A DNA stretch of 64,000 nucleotides from NVTR01 sp036479015 (GCA_036479015.1 JAZGFB010000053.1:1-64000); one strand, 5' to 3'; counted from the first letter of the stretch, positions 50,708 through 58,794 are shown. The notes: generated by a model not told the origin, from the letters alone. Numbers and translations are program-made.

Positions 50708-52174
50708 ATGACCAACCCAATTATCCCGGAAATTACCGCCATTGATCTGAATGCCATTGCCAGCTTTGAGGGCCGGGTGGTTTTGACCATTGGCGCTGAA
50801 GGCAAGCTTAATCAGGCGGCACGCCGGGTGAACCGGTTGACCAAGGGCGCGCTGGGGCGGCTGGTGGCCAGCACGAAGTTTGAAAATATGAAACAGGGTG
50901 ACGCCATTGATCTGGCCTTTCCGGCAGCCATGGCCGCCACGGCAGTACAGATAATCAAGCTGGAGCGCGGCGCGTCTGTGCCCGAGGCGCGCAAAGCCGG
51001 GGCGACAATTGCCACGGCCAAGGCTGGGGCGGCAGTGTTGGTCTTGCTGGGCAATTTAAGACACGCCGGTGAGCTGGCATTGGGCATTGCCCTGCGGTGT
51101 TATGAATTTAACGATCATAAATCAAAACTCGCCACCCCGGAAGGTGCGGTCACGGTTATGGTGTCTAATCCGGCGCAGGTTTCCGGGCGCGTACCCGATC
51201 TGGCGGCACTGGCTGAGGGGGTGTTTTTCACCCGCGATCTGACCAATGAGCCGGCAAATATTTTGACAACCACTGAATTTGCCGCCCGCCTGAAAGCCTT
51301 AAGCAAGCTGGGTGTCAAAGTCGAAGTGCTGGATGAGCCAGCGTTGAAAAAGCTGGGTATGAATACGCTGCTGGCGGTTGGCGAAGGCTCTGAGAGCCCG
51401 TCAAAGGTGGTGGTCATGCAATGGAATGGCGGCGGCAAGGAAAAGCCTTTCGCGTTGGTGGGCAAGGGCGTGGTGTTTGACACTGGCGGCATCAGCATCA
51501 AACCGGCCGGTGGCATGGAAGACATGACCATGGATATGGGCGGGGCTGGTGTGGTGTCAGGCGTCATGAAAACCCTGGCCCTGCGAGGCGCAAAGGCAAA
51601 TGTTGTGGGCATTGTTGGGTTGGTTGAAAACATGCCGGACGGACGCGCCATGCGTCCCGGTGATGTGGTGACATCCATGAAGGGCGATACAGTCGAAATT
51701 ATCAACACCGATGCCGAAGGGCGTTTGGTTTTAAGTGATATCCTGTGGTATGCGCAAGAAAGGTTCCAACCCATAGGCATGATCAACCTGGCCACGCTTA
51801 CGGGGGCCATTGTGGTTGGGCTGGGCCATGAAAATGCTGGTGTGTTTTCCAATGATGATGCCCTGTGTAATTGGTTCCTTAAGGCGGCTGAGGCTGAAAA
51901 TGAAGGCGCTTGGCGCATGCCCATGGGCCCCGCCTATGATGATATGTTGAAATCTCGGGTGGCTGATATGCGCAACAGCTGTGGTCGGGTTGCAGGTTCA
52001 ATCACGGCCGCGCAGTTCTTGCGTCGCTTCGTTAAGGATGAAACCCCCTGGATCCACCTGGATATTGCCGGGGTTGCCAGCACCAAAGGGCCAACCGCAC
52101 TTGCCCCTAAGGGCGCCACCGGCTGGGGTGTGTTGGCGCTTAACCGGTTGATTGCCAATAAATTTGAAAACTGA
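50708..52174 (+). CDS. pepA: Leucyl aminopeptidase (M17)
   Basis: Two-metal cytosolic aminopeptidase. 488 residues from ATG 50708 (MTNPIIPEITAIDLNAIASF), with AAGGAA before it. Metal ligands and catalytic groups: VGKGVVFDTGGISIKPAGGM and the family signature NTDAEGRLVLSD; MDMGGAGVVSGVMKTLAL fits. TGATG junction with holC, a common pairing. Confidence 0.97.
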   Translation: MTNPIIPEITAIDLNAIASFEGRVVLTIGAEGKLNQAARRVNRLTKGALGRLVASTKFENMKQGDAIDLAFPAAMAATAVQIIKLERGASVPEARKAGATIATAKAGAAVLVLLGNLRHAGELALGIALRCYEFNDHKSKLATPEGAVTVMVSNPAQVSGRVPDLAALAEGVFFTRDLTNEPANILTTTEFAARLKALSKLGVKVEVLDEPALKKLGMNTLLAVGEGSESPSKVVVMQWNGGGKEKPFALVGKGVVFDTGGISIKPAGGMEDMTMDMGGAGVVSGVMKTLALRGAKANVVGIVGLVENMPDGRAMRPGDVVTSMKGDTVEIINTDAEGRLVLSDILWYAQERFQPIGMINLATLTGAIVVGLGHENAGVFSNDDALCNWFLKAAEAENEGAWRMPMGPAYDDMLKSRVADMRNSCGRVAGSITAAQFLRRFVKDETPWIHLDIAGVASTKGPTALAPKGATGWGVLALNRLIANKFEN

Positions 52175-52638
52175 TGGGGGCGGTATACTTTTACCACCTG
52201 ACGCAGACACCGCTTGAGGCGACACTGCCAATGCTTCTGGAAAAGACCCAGGCGGCAGGCTGGCGGGTATATGTGCGCGCCACCTCTGCCGACCGTATTG
52301 GCTGGCTGAATGACAGGTTATGGCTGGGGGCAGAGGACAGTTTTTTACCCCATGGCCTGGCGGGCGGCGAATATGATGCGATGCAGCCGATATTGCTTGG
52401 CGCCGGTGCAGATGCCGCCAATGGTGCCACCTGCCTGATGACAGTAGATGGCGCTGATATAGCGTCGGAAGAGGTGAACGAAATGCAGCGCTGTTGTGTG
52501 CTGTTTGATGGCAATGATCCGGAGGCGTTGCAAGTCGCGAGGGGCCAATGGAAAGCCTTGGCAGATGCCGGTTGTGCGGCGCAATATTGGTCACAAGAAT
52601 CCGGCAGTTGGGCAATGAAAGCTGAAACCGGGTCTTGA
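52174..52638 (+). CDS. holC: DNA polymerase III chi subunit
   Basis: 154 residues. Chi family: VYFYHLTQTPLEATLPMLLE, WRVYVRATSADRIGWLNDRL, LPHGLAGGEYDAMQPILL. Links the clamp loader to SSB. The start overlaps the pepA stop; the pepA-holC order is widespread. Confidence 0.94.
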   Translation: MGAVYFYHLTQTPLEATLPMLLEKTQAAGWRVYVRATSADRIGWLNDRLWLGAEDSFLPHGLAGGEYDAMQPILLGAGADAANGATCLMTVDGADIASEEVNEMQRCCVLFDGNDPEALQVARGQWKALADAGCAAQYWSQESGSWAMKAETGS

Positions 52639-52653
52639 ACTTCTTCTTTTCAT

Positions 52654-52705
52654 AAATATCCCCGTGCGGAGCACAGATCGCCCGGAACGGGCTTATGAAA
52701 ATGTG
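52654..52705 (-). repeat. Dispersed intergenic element, copy 5
   Basis: On the minus strand AAGCCCGTTCCGGGCGATC, GCTCCGCACGGGGATATTTA, then AAAAGAAGAAG. Core 52654-52663, 16 bases past the holC stop in the gap to a convergent gene. Long form, like copy 2. Confidence 0.6.
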
Positions 52706-52725
52706 CCGCTAGGCACCCATTGGGA

Positions 52726-53304
52726 TCAGCGCTTCAGGATCATGCGATCGCCGGTGATCTCAATACTGTCAAACCGCCGAAGATATGACATTCCCAAAAG
52801 TGAGCCCTCCATATCACCGCCATTAACCGAGACCCCGACATTGTGATCTTCAATATCGTCCAGCCGAACACTGTCGACCCGTGCACGGGCCGTGCGCACA
52901 ATGCCATTGGCGGTATTGGCCTGTCCTGAAAATATCAGATCATCAATGCTTAGACCAATGCGTTCGGCGTCTTTCTGGCTGAGCACCATGTCAGTGGCAC
53001 CGGTATCGACGATAAACTCAACGGCTGTACCGTTCAGCTGCAACACCAGATAATAGTGCCCGTCAATGCCGCGAGGCACTTCTACAATGCCCGGTGCAAT
53101 CAGCGATTGGCGCGGGTTCACGTCATCGCGAATATCTGACCACAACCCGGCCCCGGCAATAACGCCGATGAAGATCAGCCCCCAGACCAATGCTTGGCGT
53201 GCAGCTTTGCCCATGCTTTTGCGGTTTTCGGCGATGAACCAGCCGACAACAGCGACGCCAAGCACCAGCAGATAGGCAAGTTGGGCGATATCATCTTCTT
53301 GCAT
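52726..53304 (-). CDS. Retroviral-type (clan AA) aspartic protease, membrane anchored (TIGR02281)
   Basis: 192 residues. Two N-terminal membrane segments (residues about 7-22 and 34-55), then a periplasmic single-lobe aspartic protease with the active site VEFIVDTGATDMVLSQKDAE, and the conserved flap region and C-terminal GSLLGMSYLRRFDSIEI. It would work as a dimer. Substrate unknown. Confidence 0.88.
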   Translation of the reverse strand: MQEDDIAQLAYLLVLGVAVVGWFIAENRKSMGKAARQALVWGLIFIGVIAGAGLWSDIRDDVNPRQSLIAPGIVEVPRGIDGHYYLVLQLNGTAVEFIVDTGATDMVLSQKDAERIGLSIDDLIFSGQANTANGIVRTARARVDSVRLDDIEDHNVGVSVNGGDMEGSLLGMSYLRRFDSIEITGDRMILKR

Positions 53305-53352
53305 GGGTTTCTCCGAACACTGACAGATATATAGGTCCTGTTGTCGGTGTTG

Positions 53353-53973
53353 TCAGCCCAGCCCGGTGGCCAGCCCAAAACTGGCCAGCCCGTCCAGTAC
53401 GAATTGTACCGACAGGGCTGCCAACAACATACCAAGAAGGCGGGTGATGACGTTGATGCCTGTGTCACCAATGGCCCGCTCAATCAGGCCAGCGGCCAGA
53501 AAGAACGCCATTACCAGAATGATCACGGTCAGCATCACCAGATGCACAGCCAATATGTCCAACGGGTCATTGGCCTGTCCGGTCAGCAGGATCATGGTGG
53601 CAATGGCGCCGGGGCCGGCAATAAGCGGGGTGGCAAGCGGGAACACCGATGGATCATCGGCATTGGCAGACTGGTCGCGCCGCCGGGCACTGCGCCGTTC
53701 AAACAGCATGTCCAACGCCGTGATGAACAATAGTATGCCACCGGCAATGCGAAAGGCGGGCATGGTGATGCCGATGAATTCAAGCACGGCTTCGCCAAAC
53801 AACCCAAACAGTGTCAACAGGATTGCACCGATGATACAGGCGCGCAGGGCAACAGCCCGGCGGTGGGCAGCATTTGCGCCTTTGGTCAGGGCCACAAACA
53901 TCGGCGCCAGGCCGATGGGGTCAATCACCACTAACAGGGTGACAAAAGCCGGGATCAAGGGGGCAAGTTCCAT
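53353..53973 (-). CDS. MarC-family inner membrane protein
   Basis: 206 residues, about six hydrophobic segments. MarC/UPF0056 signatures: VTLLVVIDPIGLAPMFVALT, PAFRIAGGILLFITALDMLF, PLATPLIAGPGAIATMILLT and TRLLGMLLAALSVQFVLDGL. Function unresolved in the family. Two bases separate it from the ABC-F gene upstream, so they are probably one unit. Confidence 0.92.
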   Translation of the reverse strand: MELAPLIPAFVTLLVVIDPIGLAPMFVALTKGANAAHRRAVALRACIIGAILLTLFGLFGEAVLEFIGITMPAFRIAGGILLFITALDMLFERRSARRRDQSANADDPSVFPLATPLIAGPGAIATMILLTGQANDPLDILAVHLVMLTVIILVMAFFLAAGLIERAIGDTGINVITRLLGMLLAALSVQFVLDGLASFGLATGLG

Positions 53974-53975
53974 AG

Positions 53976-55823
53976 CTAAGCCTTCGCCTTTTCAAGCTTT
54001 TCCGAGGCCGCCACCCACATTGTTTCGGCACGATCCTGCGCGTTCATCACCTCGGCGTATTTCTTTTGCCAAACTTCGGCTTCCCCGGATTTTCCGTCTT
54101 CATAAAGGTCAGGAGAGGCCAGTTTCTTGGCCAGCTTATCACCCATGGTGTTTAATTTTTGCACCCGCTCTTCGCATTTTTTCACGTCCGCGCGCAGGGC
54201 TTGCAATTGGCTGTTGCTGGTTTTGGGCTTGGCTTTGATAGCCTTGGCCTTGTCACGGGGTTTGTCGCTGGACAGCAGCAATTTGCGGTAGGCCTGCAGG
54301 TCATCTTCGTAAGGTGCCACATGGCCGTCTTTCACCAGCCACAACCGATCTGCCACCAATGACAACAGATGCATGTCATGGCTGACCAGAATAACCGCAC
54401 CGGTATAGGCGGTCAGCGCGTCAACCAAGGCTTCGCGGCTTTCAATGTCCAGGTGGTTCGTCGGTTCATCCAGGATCAGCATATGCGGCGCATCAAGGGT
54501 GGCGATCATCAGCGACAGCCGGGCCTTTTGCCCGCCCGACAGGCGTCCGACCAATGTTTCGGCCTGTTCTGCTCCAATGCCAAAGCCACCAAGGCGTGAG
54601 CGGTGCTTGCCCGGCAATTCATTTGGGCGCAAACGGCGGATGTGTTCAATTGGGGTTTCATCAGTATGCAGCTCATCCACCTGATGCTGGGCAAAATAAC
54701 CGACGCGCAATTTATTGGCGTTGGTGATGTTCCCCTCTAGCGGCTGCAGGCGATCTGCCAATAATTTGGAAAGCGTGGATTTCCCTTCACCGTTACGGCC
54801 CAAAAGCGCGATGCGGTCATCTTGATCAATGCGCAGGTTCAGGTTTTTCAACACCGGTTTGCCGTCATAGCCAACGGCGACATTTTCCAAAATGACAATG
54901 GGGGGCGACAGTTCTTCTGGTTTTGGGAATGTGAAACGCTTTAGCGCCGCTTCCTGTGGCGTGGAAATCGGCGATAGCTTTCCGATCATCTTAATGCGCG
55001 ACTGGGCTTGTACAGCTTTGCTGGCCGTATAGCGGAACCGATCAACAAATTTTTGCAGATGGGCGCGCTTGGCCTCGATGCGTTTATTGGCAGCGTCTGC
55101 GCCTGCAATGCGCGCGGCGCGGGCCTTGGCAAACGCATCATAGGGCCCCTGATAGAATGTTAGTTTCTTGTCTTCCAGATGCAGAATGCCACCCACGGCG
55201 CGGTTCAACAGGGCGCGGTCATGGCTGACAATGATCACGGTGTGCGGGTAGCGGCCCAGGTAATTTTCCAGCCACAGCGCGCCTTCTAGGTCCAGATAGT
55301 TTGTCGGCTCATCCAGCAGCAGCAGATCAGGTTCCGAGAACAGCACGCCAGCCAGGGCCACACGCATGCGCCAGCCACCGGAAAAGTCTGAGCAGGGTTG
55401 CTGTTGTTCGCTGTGGGTAAAGCCCAACCCCTTAAGGATGGAGCCTGCACGCGCCTCAGCCGACCAGGCGTTGATGTCGGACAGCCGGGTCTGAATATCG
55501 GCGATGCGGGCCGGATCAGTGGCGGTTTCCGCCTCGGCCATCAGGGCGGCGCGTTCTTTATCTTCGGCCAGAACTGTGTTGATCAGTGACACGTCAGAGG
55601 CGGCTGTTTCCTGGGCAACACCGCCAATGCGGGCCCGCACCGGCAGCCGGATTTCACCGGTTTCCAGCGCCAGTTCGCCCCGGATAATGCGAAACAGCGT
55701 GGTTTTACCGGTGCCATTGCGCCCGACAAGGCCGACCTTATGGCCTGTCGGTATACGGGCTGAAGCGGCTTCAATAAGGGAGCGACCCTCAACGGAATAG
55801 GATATGTTATCTAATACAAGCAT
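53976..55823 (-). CDS. ABC-F family ATPase (Uup/EttA-like)
   Basis: 615 residues, two ABC cassettes and no membrane domain, so a ribosome-associated or DNA-associated ABC-F protein. First Walker A VGRNGTGKTTLFRI, signature DFSGGWRMRVALAG, Walker B LLLLDEPTNYLDLE; second Walker A LGRNGEGKSTLSKL, signature GRLSGGQKARLSLM, LILDEPTNHLDIES. A linker and a C-terminal coiled coil (from about 540) are present. ATG 55823 preferred over GTG 55838. Confidence 0.94.
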   Translation of the reverse strand: MLVLDNISYSVEGRSLIEAASARIPTGHKVGLVGRNGTGKTTLFRIIRGELALETGEIRLPVRARIGGVAQETAASDVSLINTVLAEDKERAALMAEAETATDPARIADIQTRLSDINAWSAEARAGSILKGLGFTHSEQQQPCSDFSGGWRMRVALAGVLFSEPDLLLLDEPTNYLDLEGALWLENYLGRYPHTVIIVSHDRALLNRAVGGILHLEDKKLTFYQGPYDAFAKARAARIAGADAANKRIEAKRAHLQKFVDRFRYTASKAVQAQSRIKMIGKLSPISTPQEAALKRFTFPKPEELSPPIVILENVAVGYDGKPVLKNLNLRIDQDDRIALLGRNGEGKSTLSKLLADRLQPLEGNITNANKLRVGYFAQHQVDELHTDETPIEHIRRLRPNELPGKHRSRLGGFGIGAEQAETLVGRLSGGQKARLSLMIATLDAPHMLILDEPTNHLDIESREALVDALTAYTGAVILVSHDMHLLSLVADRLWLVKDGHVAPYEDDLQAYRKLLLSSDKPRDKAKAIKAKPKTSNSQLQALRADVKKCEERVQKLNTMGDKLAKKLASPDLYEDGKSGEAEVWQKKYAEVMNAQDRAETMWVAASEKLEKAKA

Positions 55824-55953
55824 GGGCGCGGTTTGCACCAGCTAGGCGGGGGCGTCAATCACGGGTTTCCAACTGCAACAACTCATGTTAGGGCACGCCA
55901 GAAATCAAGGGCGGGCATTTGGCCAGTCTATACAAACATAATGAGGATCTAAC

Positions 55954-56376
55954 ATGGCCATTCAACGCACTTTCAGCATTATCAAACCTGACGCCACACG
56001 GCGCAATCTGACCGGAAAGATCAACGCTAAATTTGAGGATGCCGGGCTGCGCATTGTCGCACAAAAGCGCATTCATCTGACCAAGGCACAGGCCGGGCAG
56101 TTTTATGCTGTCCATTCTGAGCGTCCATTTTATGACGAGCTGTGTGAATTTATGGCGTCAGAACCAGTTGTTGTTCAGGTGCTGGAAGGTGAAGATGCGA
56201 TTGTTAAAAACCGCGAAGTCATGGGCGCAACCAACCCAGCAGATGCGGCACCAGGCACTGTGCGCGCGGAATTTGCAGAAAGCATGGGCGAAAATTCGGT
56301 CCACGGTTCAGATGCACCGGAAACAGCAGCTGAAGAGATTGCGTTTTTCTTTGCAGGCCTTGAACTGGTTGGCTAA
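55954..56376 (+). CDS. ndk: Nucleoside diphosphate kinase
   Basis: 140 residues. Transfers phosphate from ATP to other NDPs. The active-site His lies in GENSVHGSDAPETA, with TFSIIKPDATRRNLTGKINA at the N-terminus. GAGGATCTAAC precedes the ATG. Two hairpins follow the stop codon. Confidence 0.97.
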   Translation: MAIQRTFSIIKPDATRRNLTGKINAKFEDAGLRIVAQKRIHLTKAQAGQFYAVHSERPFYDELCEFMASEPVVVQVLEGEDAIVKNREVMGATNPADAAPGTVRAEFAESMGENSVHGSDAPETAAEEIAFFFAGLELVG

Positions 56377-56384
56377 GAGAAAGC

Positions 56385-56403
56385 GTTTTTTCGCAGAAAA
56401 AAC
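56385..56403 (-). repeat. TGC-loop hairpin downstream of ndk
   Basis: On the minus strand GTTTTTTC-TGC-GAAAAAAC, the same form as the hairpins at 17853 and 40504, with base changes matched on both arms. Here the GGGGATATTT part is absent. Confidence 0.55.
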
Positions 56404-56406
56404 AGG

Positions 56407-56429
56407 GCGAATTTTTTGTAAAAATTCGC
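56407..56429. terminator. Hairpin between ndk and the TfoX-like gene
   Basis: GCGAATTTTT-TGT-AAAAATTCGC, ten perfect pairs, immediately past the stop codon of the minus-strand gene and 31 bases past ndk. The A/T-rich arms could provide the T tract in either direction. Confidence 0.55.
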
Positions 56430-56430
56430 G

Positions 56431-56760
56431 TTAGCTGGGGTCAATGACGCCGATAATATCCAAGGCCGCTTCCAGATTGGAGCGGCCTTTATCGTGTGAG
56501 CTGGCTTTGAGCGCGTCAAATTTGATGCGAAGGGCGGCTTTTTCGAGGCCTTTGCAATCATTCCAGGGGCGACCCTGCAGCGCCATGACCAGCACATAAT
56601 ACCCTATGAAATGCGGGCGTGATCCGGTTTGCAATAGTTTGCGATAGGCCGCATCTGCGCCCAGGCCGCGCAACTGTTGCGCGCTATTGATCCCGGCCCG
56701 GGCAAATTGCTTTTCGCTGGCGGGGCCAAGGTTGCGGATGCTTGAAACAGGGTCTGCCAT
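56431..56760 (-). CDS. TfoX C-terminal domain protein
   Basis: 109 residues consisting only of the TfoX C-terminal domain: VSSIRNLGPASEKQFARAGI, NSAQQLRGLGADAAYRKLLQ, FIGYYVLVMALQGRPWND. This is a helix-hairpin-helix type fold. In gammaproteobacteria the full TfoX protein activates competence; the role of lone C-terminal domains is unclear. A 12-bp hairpin lies inside its 3' end at 56462-56489. Confidence 0.85.
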   Translation of the reverse strand: MADPVSSIRNLGPASEKQFARAGINSAQQLRGLGADAAYRKLLQTGSRPHFIGYYVLVMALQGRPWNDCKGLEKAALRIKFDALKASSHDKGRSNLEAALDIIGVIDPS

Positions 56761-56808
56761 GGGCGGATCATAGGCGCATGTAAACCCGAATGTCAGGCAC
56801 TGATATTA

Positions 56809-56949
56809 TTAAATACTGGCCCAATCCGTATAACGATAGCTGTCGTCAGGTTTATCTTTGTCGGATTTGATTTCTTTTTCGTGATCCTGCGGTTTGTGCG
56901 GATCATCAGTGATTTCACGCGGGGTTTCGCGCGGGTCTTCTTGGGTCAT
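56809..56949 (-). CDS. Small, highly charged protein, unrecognised
   Basis: 46 residues: MTQEDPRETPREITDDPHKP followed by a Lys/Asp-rich part ending in YRYTDWASI. AGGAGG stands about nine bases before the ATG, and the codon use looks coding. Probably disordered. No family known to me. It lies upstream of the TfoX-like gene on the same strand. Confidence 0.5.
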   Translation of the reverse strand: MTQEDPRETPREITDDPHKPQDHEKEIKSDKDKPDDSYRYTDWASI

Positions 56950-57082
56950 GATACCGTCCCCTCCTGGGCCGCTAGGTGTCGGTTGTCCCCTCCCAAAAAC
57001 AGATGACGTTGCAGCTGTTTCTAGTGCTCAAATAAACATAGGGAGATGAATATCCCGAGGCGAAATTGTGAGGATTCTGGGG

Positions 57083-57170
57083 TTTTTGCAAATTTGGATC
57101 GTTCAAACTGTTGCTGGTTTGCACTAGCGTTCGCACGTGTCAGGCGAATTTAATCCCTATTTTGCAGGTT
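57083..57170 (+). promoter_or_regulatory. Leader of the GTA lysis cassette with TTTGCA words
   Basis: The 257-base gap before the muramidase holds TTTTTGCAAA near 57083, TTTGCAC at 57118 and TATTTTGCAGG at 57158. The last two words also occur in the same order in front of GTA g1 (TTTGCAC, TATTTTGCAAG), though with different spacing (40 against 22 bases). No strong -35/-10 pair was found. Confidence 0.3.
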
Positions 57171-57206
57171 GATGGACAACTTTCACCTGAAAATTGGGCT
57201 GTCGCC

Positions 57207-57818
57207 ATGCAATCAATTGAATCAATTGCCGATGACATTGTCGCCCGCGAAGGCGGCTATGTGAATGATCCGGACGACCCCGGAGGGGCCACGAAATTTG
57301 GTGTGACTCTGGGGACGATGCGCCGTTTAGGGATGGATTTGACCGGGGATCACCGGGTGAACCGGGATGATGTGAAAGCGCTAACTGCCGGGCAGGCACG
57401 GGAGGTTTTCATCAGAAATTATTTTTACCGGCCACAGATCAACACGTTGCCCAAGGTTTTGCAGCCATCGGTTTTTGACATGTATGTCAATGCCGGGGGC
57501 AATGCGGTGAAGGTGTTGCAACGGTTATTGCGAGAAATGGGGCATATGGTGGCGGTGGATGGTGCGATTGGCCCGAAGACTGCGCAGGCCGTGGAGCAGG
57601 CTTATGCTAAGGCGCCTGCACATCTGGCGGATGCCTACGGTATTGCCCGGCGGAATTATTATTATGGGCTGGCAGATCGGCGTGTGGCCAGCCGCAAATA
57701 TGCCAGGCGCCGGGATGGCGGCAAGGGTGGATGGATCAAACGGGCCGAGGAGTTTATATCGAAGCGCTATCATCTCAGCGCGGCAGAGCATGCGGCACGG
57801 GTGGCCACATGGGGGTAG
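57207..57818 (+). CDS. Holin-associated N-acetylmuramidase, GTA endolysin type (GH108)
   Basis: 203 residues from ATG 57207. Glycoside hydrolase 108 start with catalytic Glu15 in IVAREGGYVNDPDDPGGATK, followed by FGVTLGTMRRLG. A C-terminal peptidoglycan-binding type 3 domain is seen in VDGAIGPKTAQAVEQAYAKA. In R. capsulatus such an endolysin plus holin releases GTA particles. The frame is open upstream, but no better start is seen. Overlaps the holin gene by ten bases. Confidence 0.9.
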   Translation: MQSIESIADDIVAREGGYVNDPDDPGGATKFGVTLGTMRRLGMDLTGDHRVNRDDVKALTAGQAREVFIRNYFYRPQINTLPKVLQPSVFDMYVNAGGNAVKVLQRLLREMGHMVAVDGAIGPKTAQAVEQAYAKAPAHLADAYGIARRNYYYGLADRRVASRKYARRRDGGKGGWIKRAEEFISKRYHLSAAEHAARVATWG

Positions 57819-58330
57819 TTGAGGCCATTTTTGGGCTGCTGTTTGGGGGCGGGCGTAATGCGCTGAAAGACACAGTTGAAGTGTTTCGAGAAAACGCAGA
57901 AGCCGGGGCAGAGCGCGCGGCGCGGTATCGATCGGCGGCGTTGGGGCAGTTTGCCGCGGAGTTCGCGGTGGAACGAAAGGGTGTTTTTGATCGGTTCATG
58001 GATGGTCTAAACCGGCTGCCACGTCCAGCGTTGGCATTGGGCACTTTGGGTTTGTTTGTCGCCGCAATGGTTGACCCGATTTGGTTTGCATCGCGCATGC
58101 AGGGGATCGCGCTTGTACCGGAACCGCTTTGGTGGCTGTTGGGTGCGATTGTGTCGTTTTATTTTGGTGCGCGGCATCAGGTTAAGGGGCAGGAATTTCA
58201 ACGCTCGCTTGCCATGACGGTAGCCCGCGCTGGACAGGTGCGCGCCAATTTGGCTGCTTTGCAGGCACTTGAGGAAGGGGCCGCGGGTGAGAATAACCCT
58301 GCATTGGATGACTGGAGGGCGTTGAAATGA
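57809..58330 (+). CDS. Holin-family protein, GTA lysis type
   Basis: 173 residues from ATG 57809. N-terminal amphipathic region (MGVVEAIFGLLFGGGRNALK), a charged helix (about 20-60), and two membrane segments (about 73-95 and 104-121), then a cytoplasmic tail. This matches the holin family found beside the GTA endolysin in Rhodobacterales. Makes membrane holes so that the muramidase reaches the wall. Confidence 0.85.
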   Translation: MGVVEAIFGLLFGGGRNALKDTVEVFRENAEAGAERAARYRSAALGQFAAEFAVERKGVFDRFMDGLNRLPRPALALGTLGLFVAAMVDPIWFASRMQGIALVPEPLWWLLGAIVSFYFGARHQVKGQEFQRSLAMTVARAGQVRANLAALQALEEGAAGENNPALDDWRALK

Positions 58331-58506
58331 CCACAGCGGTTTTTGTTGGGATACTGGCCGAACACGGGCCTTGGGTCTTGTTGGTATTTTACCTGTTGTA
58401 CCGGGATTATCAGAAGGATCAGGCGACCCGTGACGTGGTGAATAAAAATTCACAGGTGTTGGCGGAGTTGGCAATTTTGATCCGAGAGCGGTTGCCGCGC
58501 AGTTAG
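58327..58506 (+). CDS. Small membrane protein of the GTA lysis cassette
   Basis: 59 residues: MTTAVFVGILAEHGPWVLLV, then FYLLYRDYQKDQATRDVVNK and a helical basic tail. One membrane segment at about 3-23 and a coiled-coil-like tail, resembling phage spanin- or holin-partner proteins. Its start overlaps the holin stop (ATGA), so it is very likely part of the cassette. Function not known. Confidence 0.65.
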   Translation: MTTAVFVGILAEHGPWVLLVFYLLYRDYQKDQATRDVVNKNSQVLAELAILIRERLPRS

Positions 58507-58509
58507 CGG

Positions 58510-58550
58510 GGATGCCTCCGGCGGGGATATTTTCAAAAAGAAGAAGGTGG
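58510..58550 (+). repeat. Dispersed intergenic element, copy 6
   Basis: GCCTCCGGCGGGGATATTTT then CAAAAAGAAGAAGG, core 58523-58532, seven bases past the stop codon of the small membrane gene. The AAGAAGG at its end also acts as the apparent ribosome binding site of the next small gene. Confidence 0.65.
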
Positions 58551-58555
58551 GGTTT

Positions 58556-58726
58556 ATGGCGAAAAATTTAAAAGATGCATTTGAAAAACATGGCCGTGCA
58601 GCGGCAGAGTTGGACCAGGCGTTGCGGGAGTGTTTGTCAGAGCTGCGCTGTCGCCCGGAAGTGGTGGTTGGGGGGCGGTTTCGCGTGGTTGAGGGCGGCA
58701 AGCCGCGCCAAAGCGCGAAGATGTGA
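58556..58726 (+). CDS. Small unrecognised protein after the lysis cassette
   Basis: 56 residues, MAKNLKDAFEKHGRAAAELD, then a helix and a basic end. AAGAAGGTGGGGTTT just before the ATG provides the ribosome binding site, and it comes from the end of the dispersed element. No family recognised; it may be unrelated to the lysis genes. Confidence 0.5.
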   Translation: MAKNLKDAFEKHGRAAAELDQALRECLSELRCRPEVVVGGRFRVVEGGKPRQSAKM

Positions 58727-58794
58727 CAATTGGTGCGACCTAATAACGCCCGCATACCATTGTGGTTTTGCGGCAGTTGGCTAAGGTCGACATC

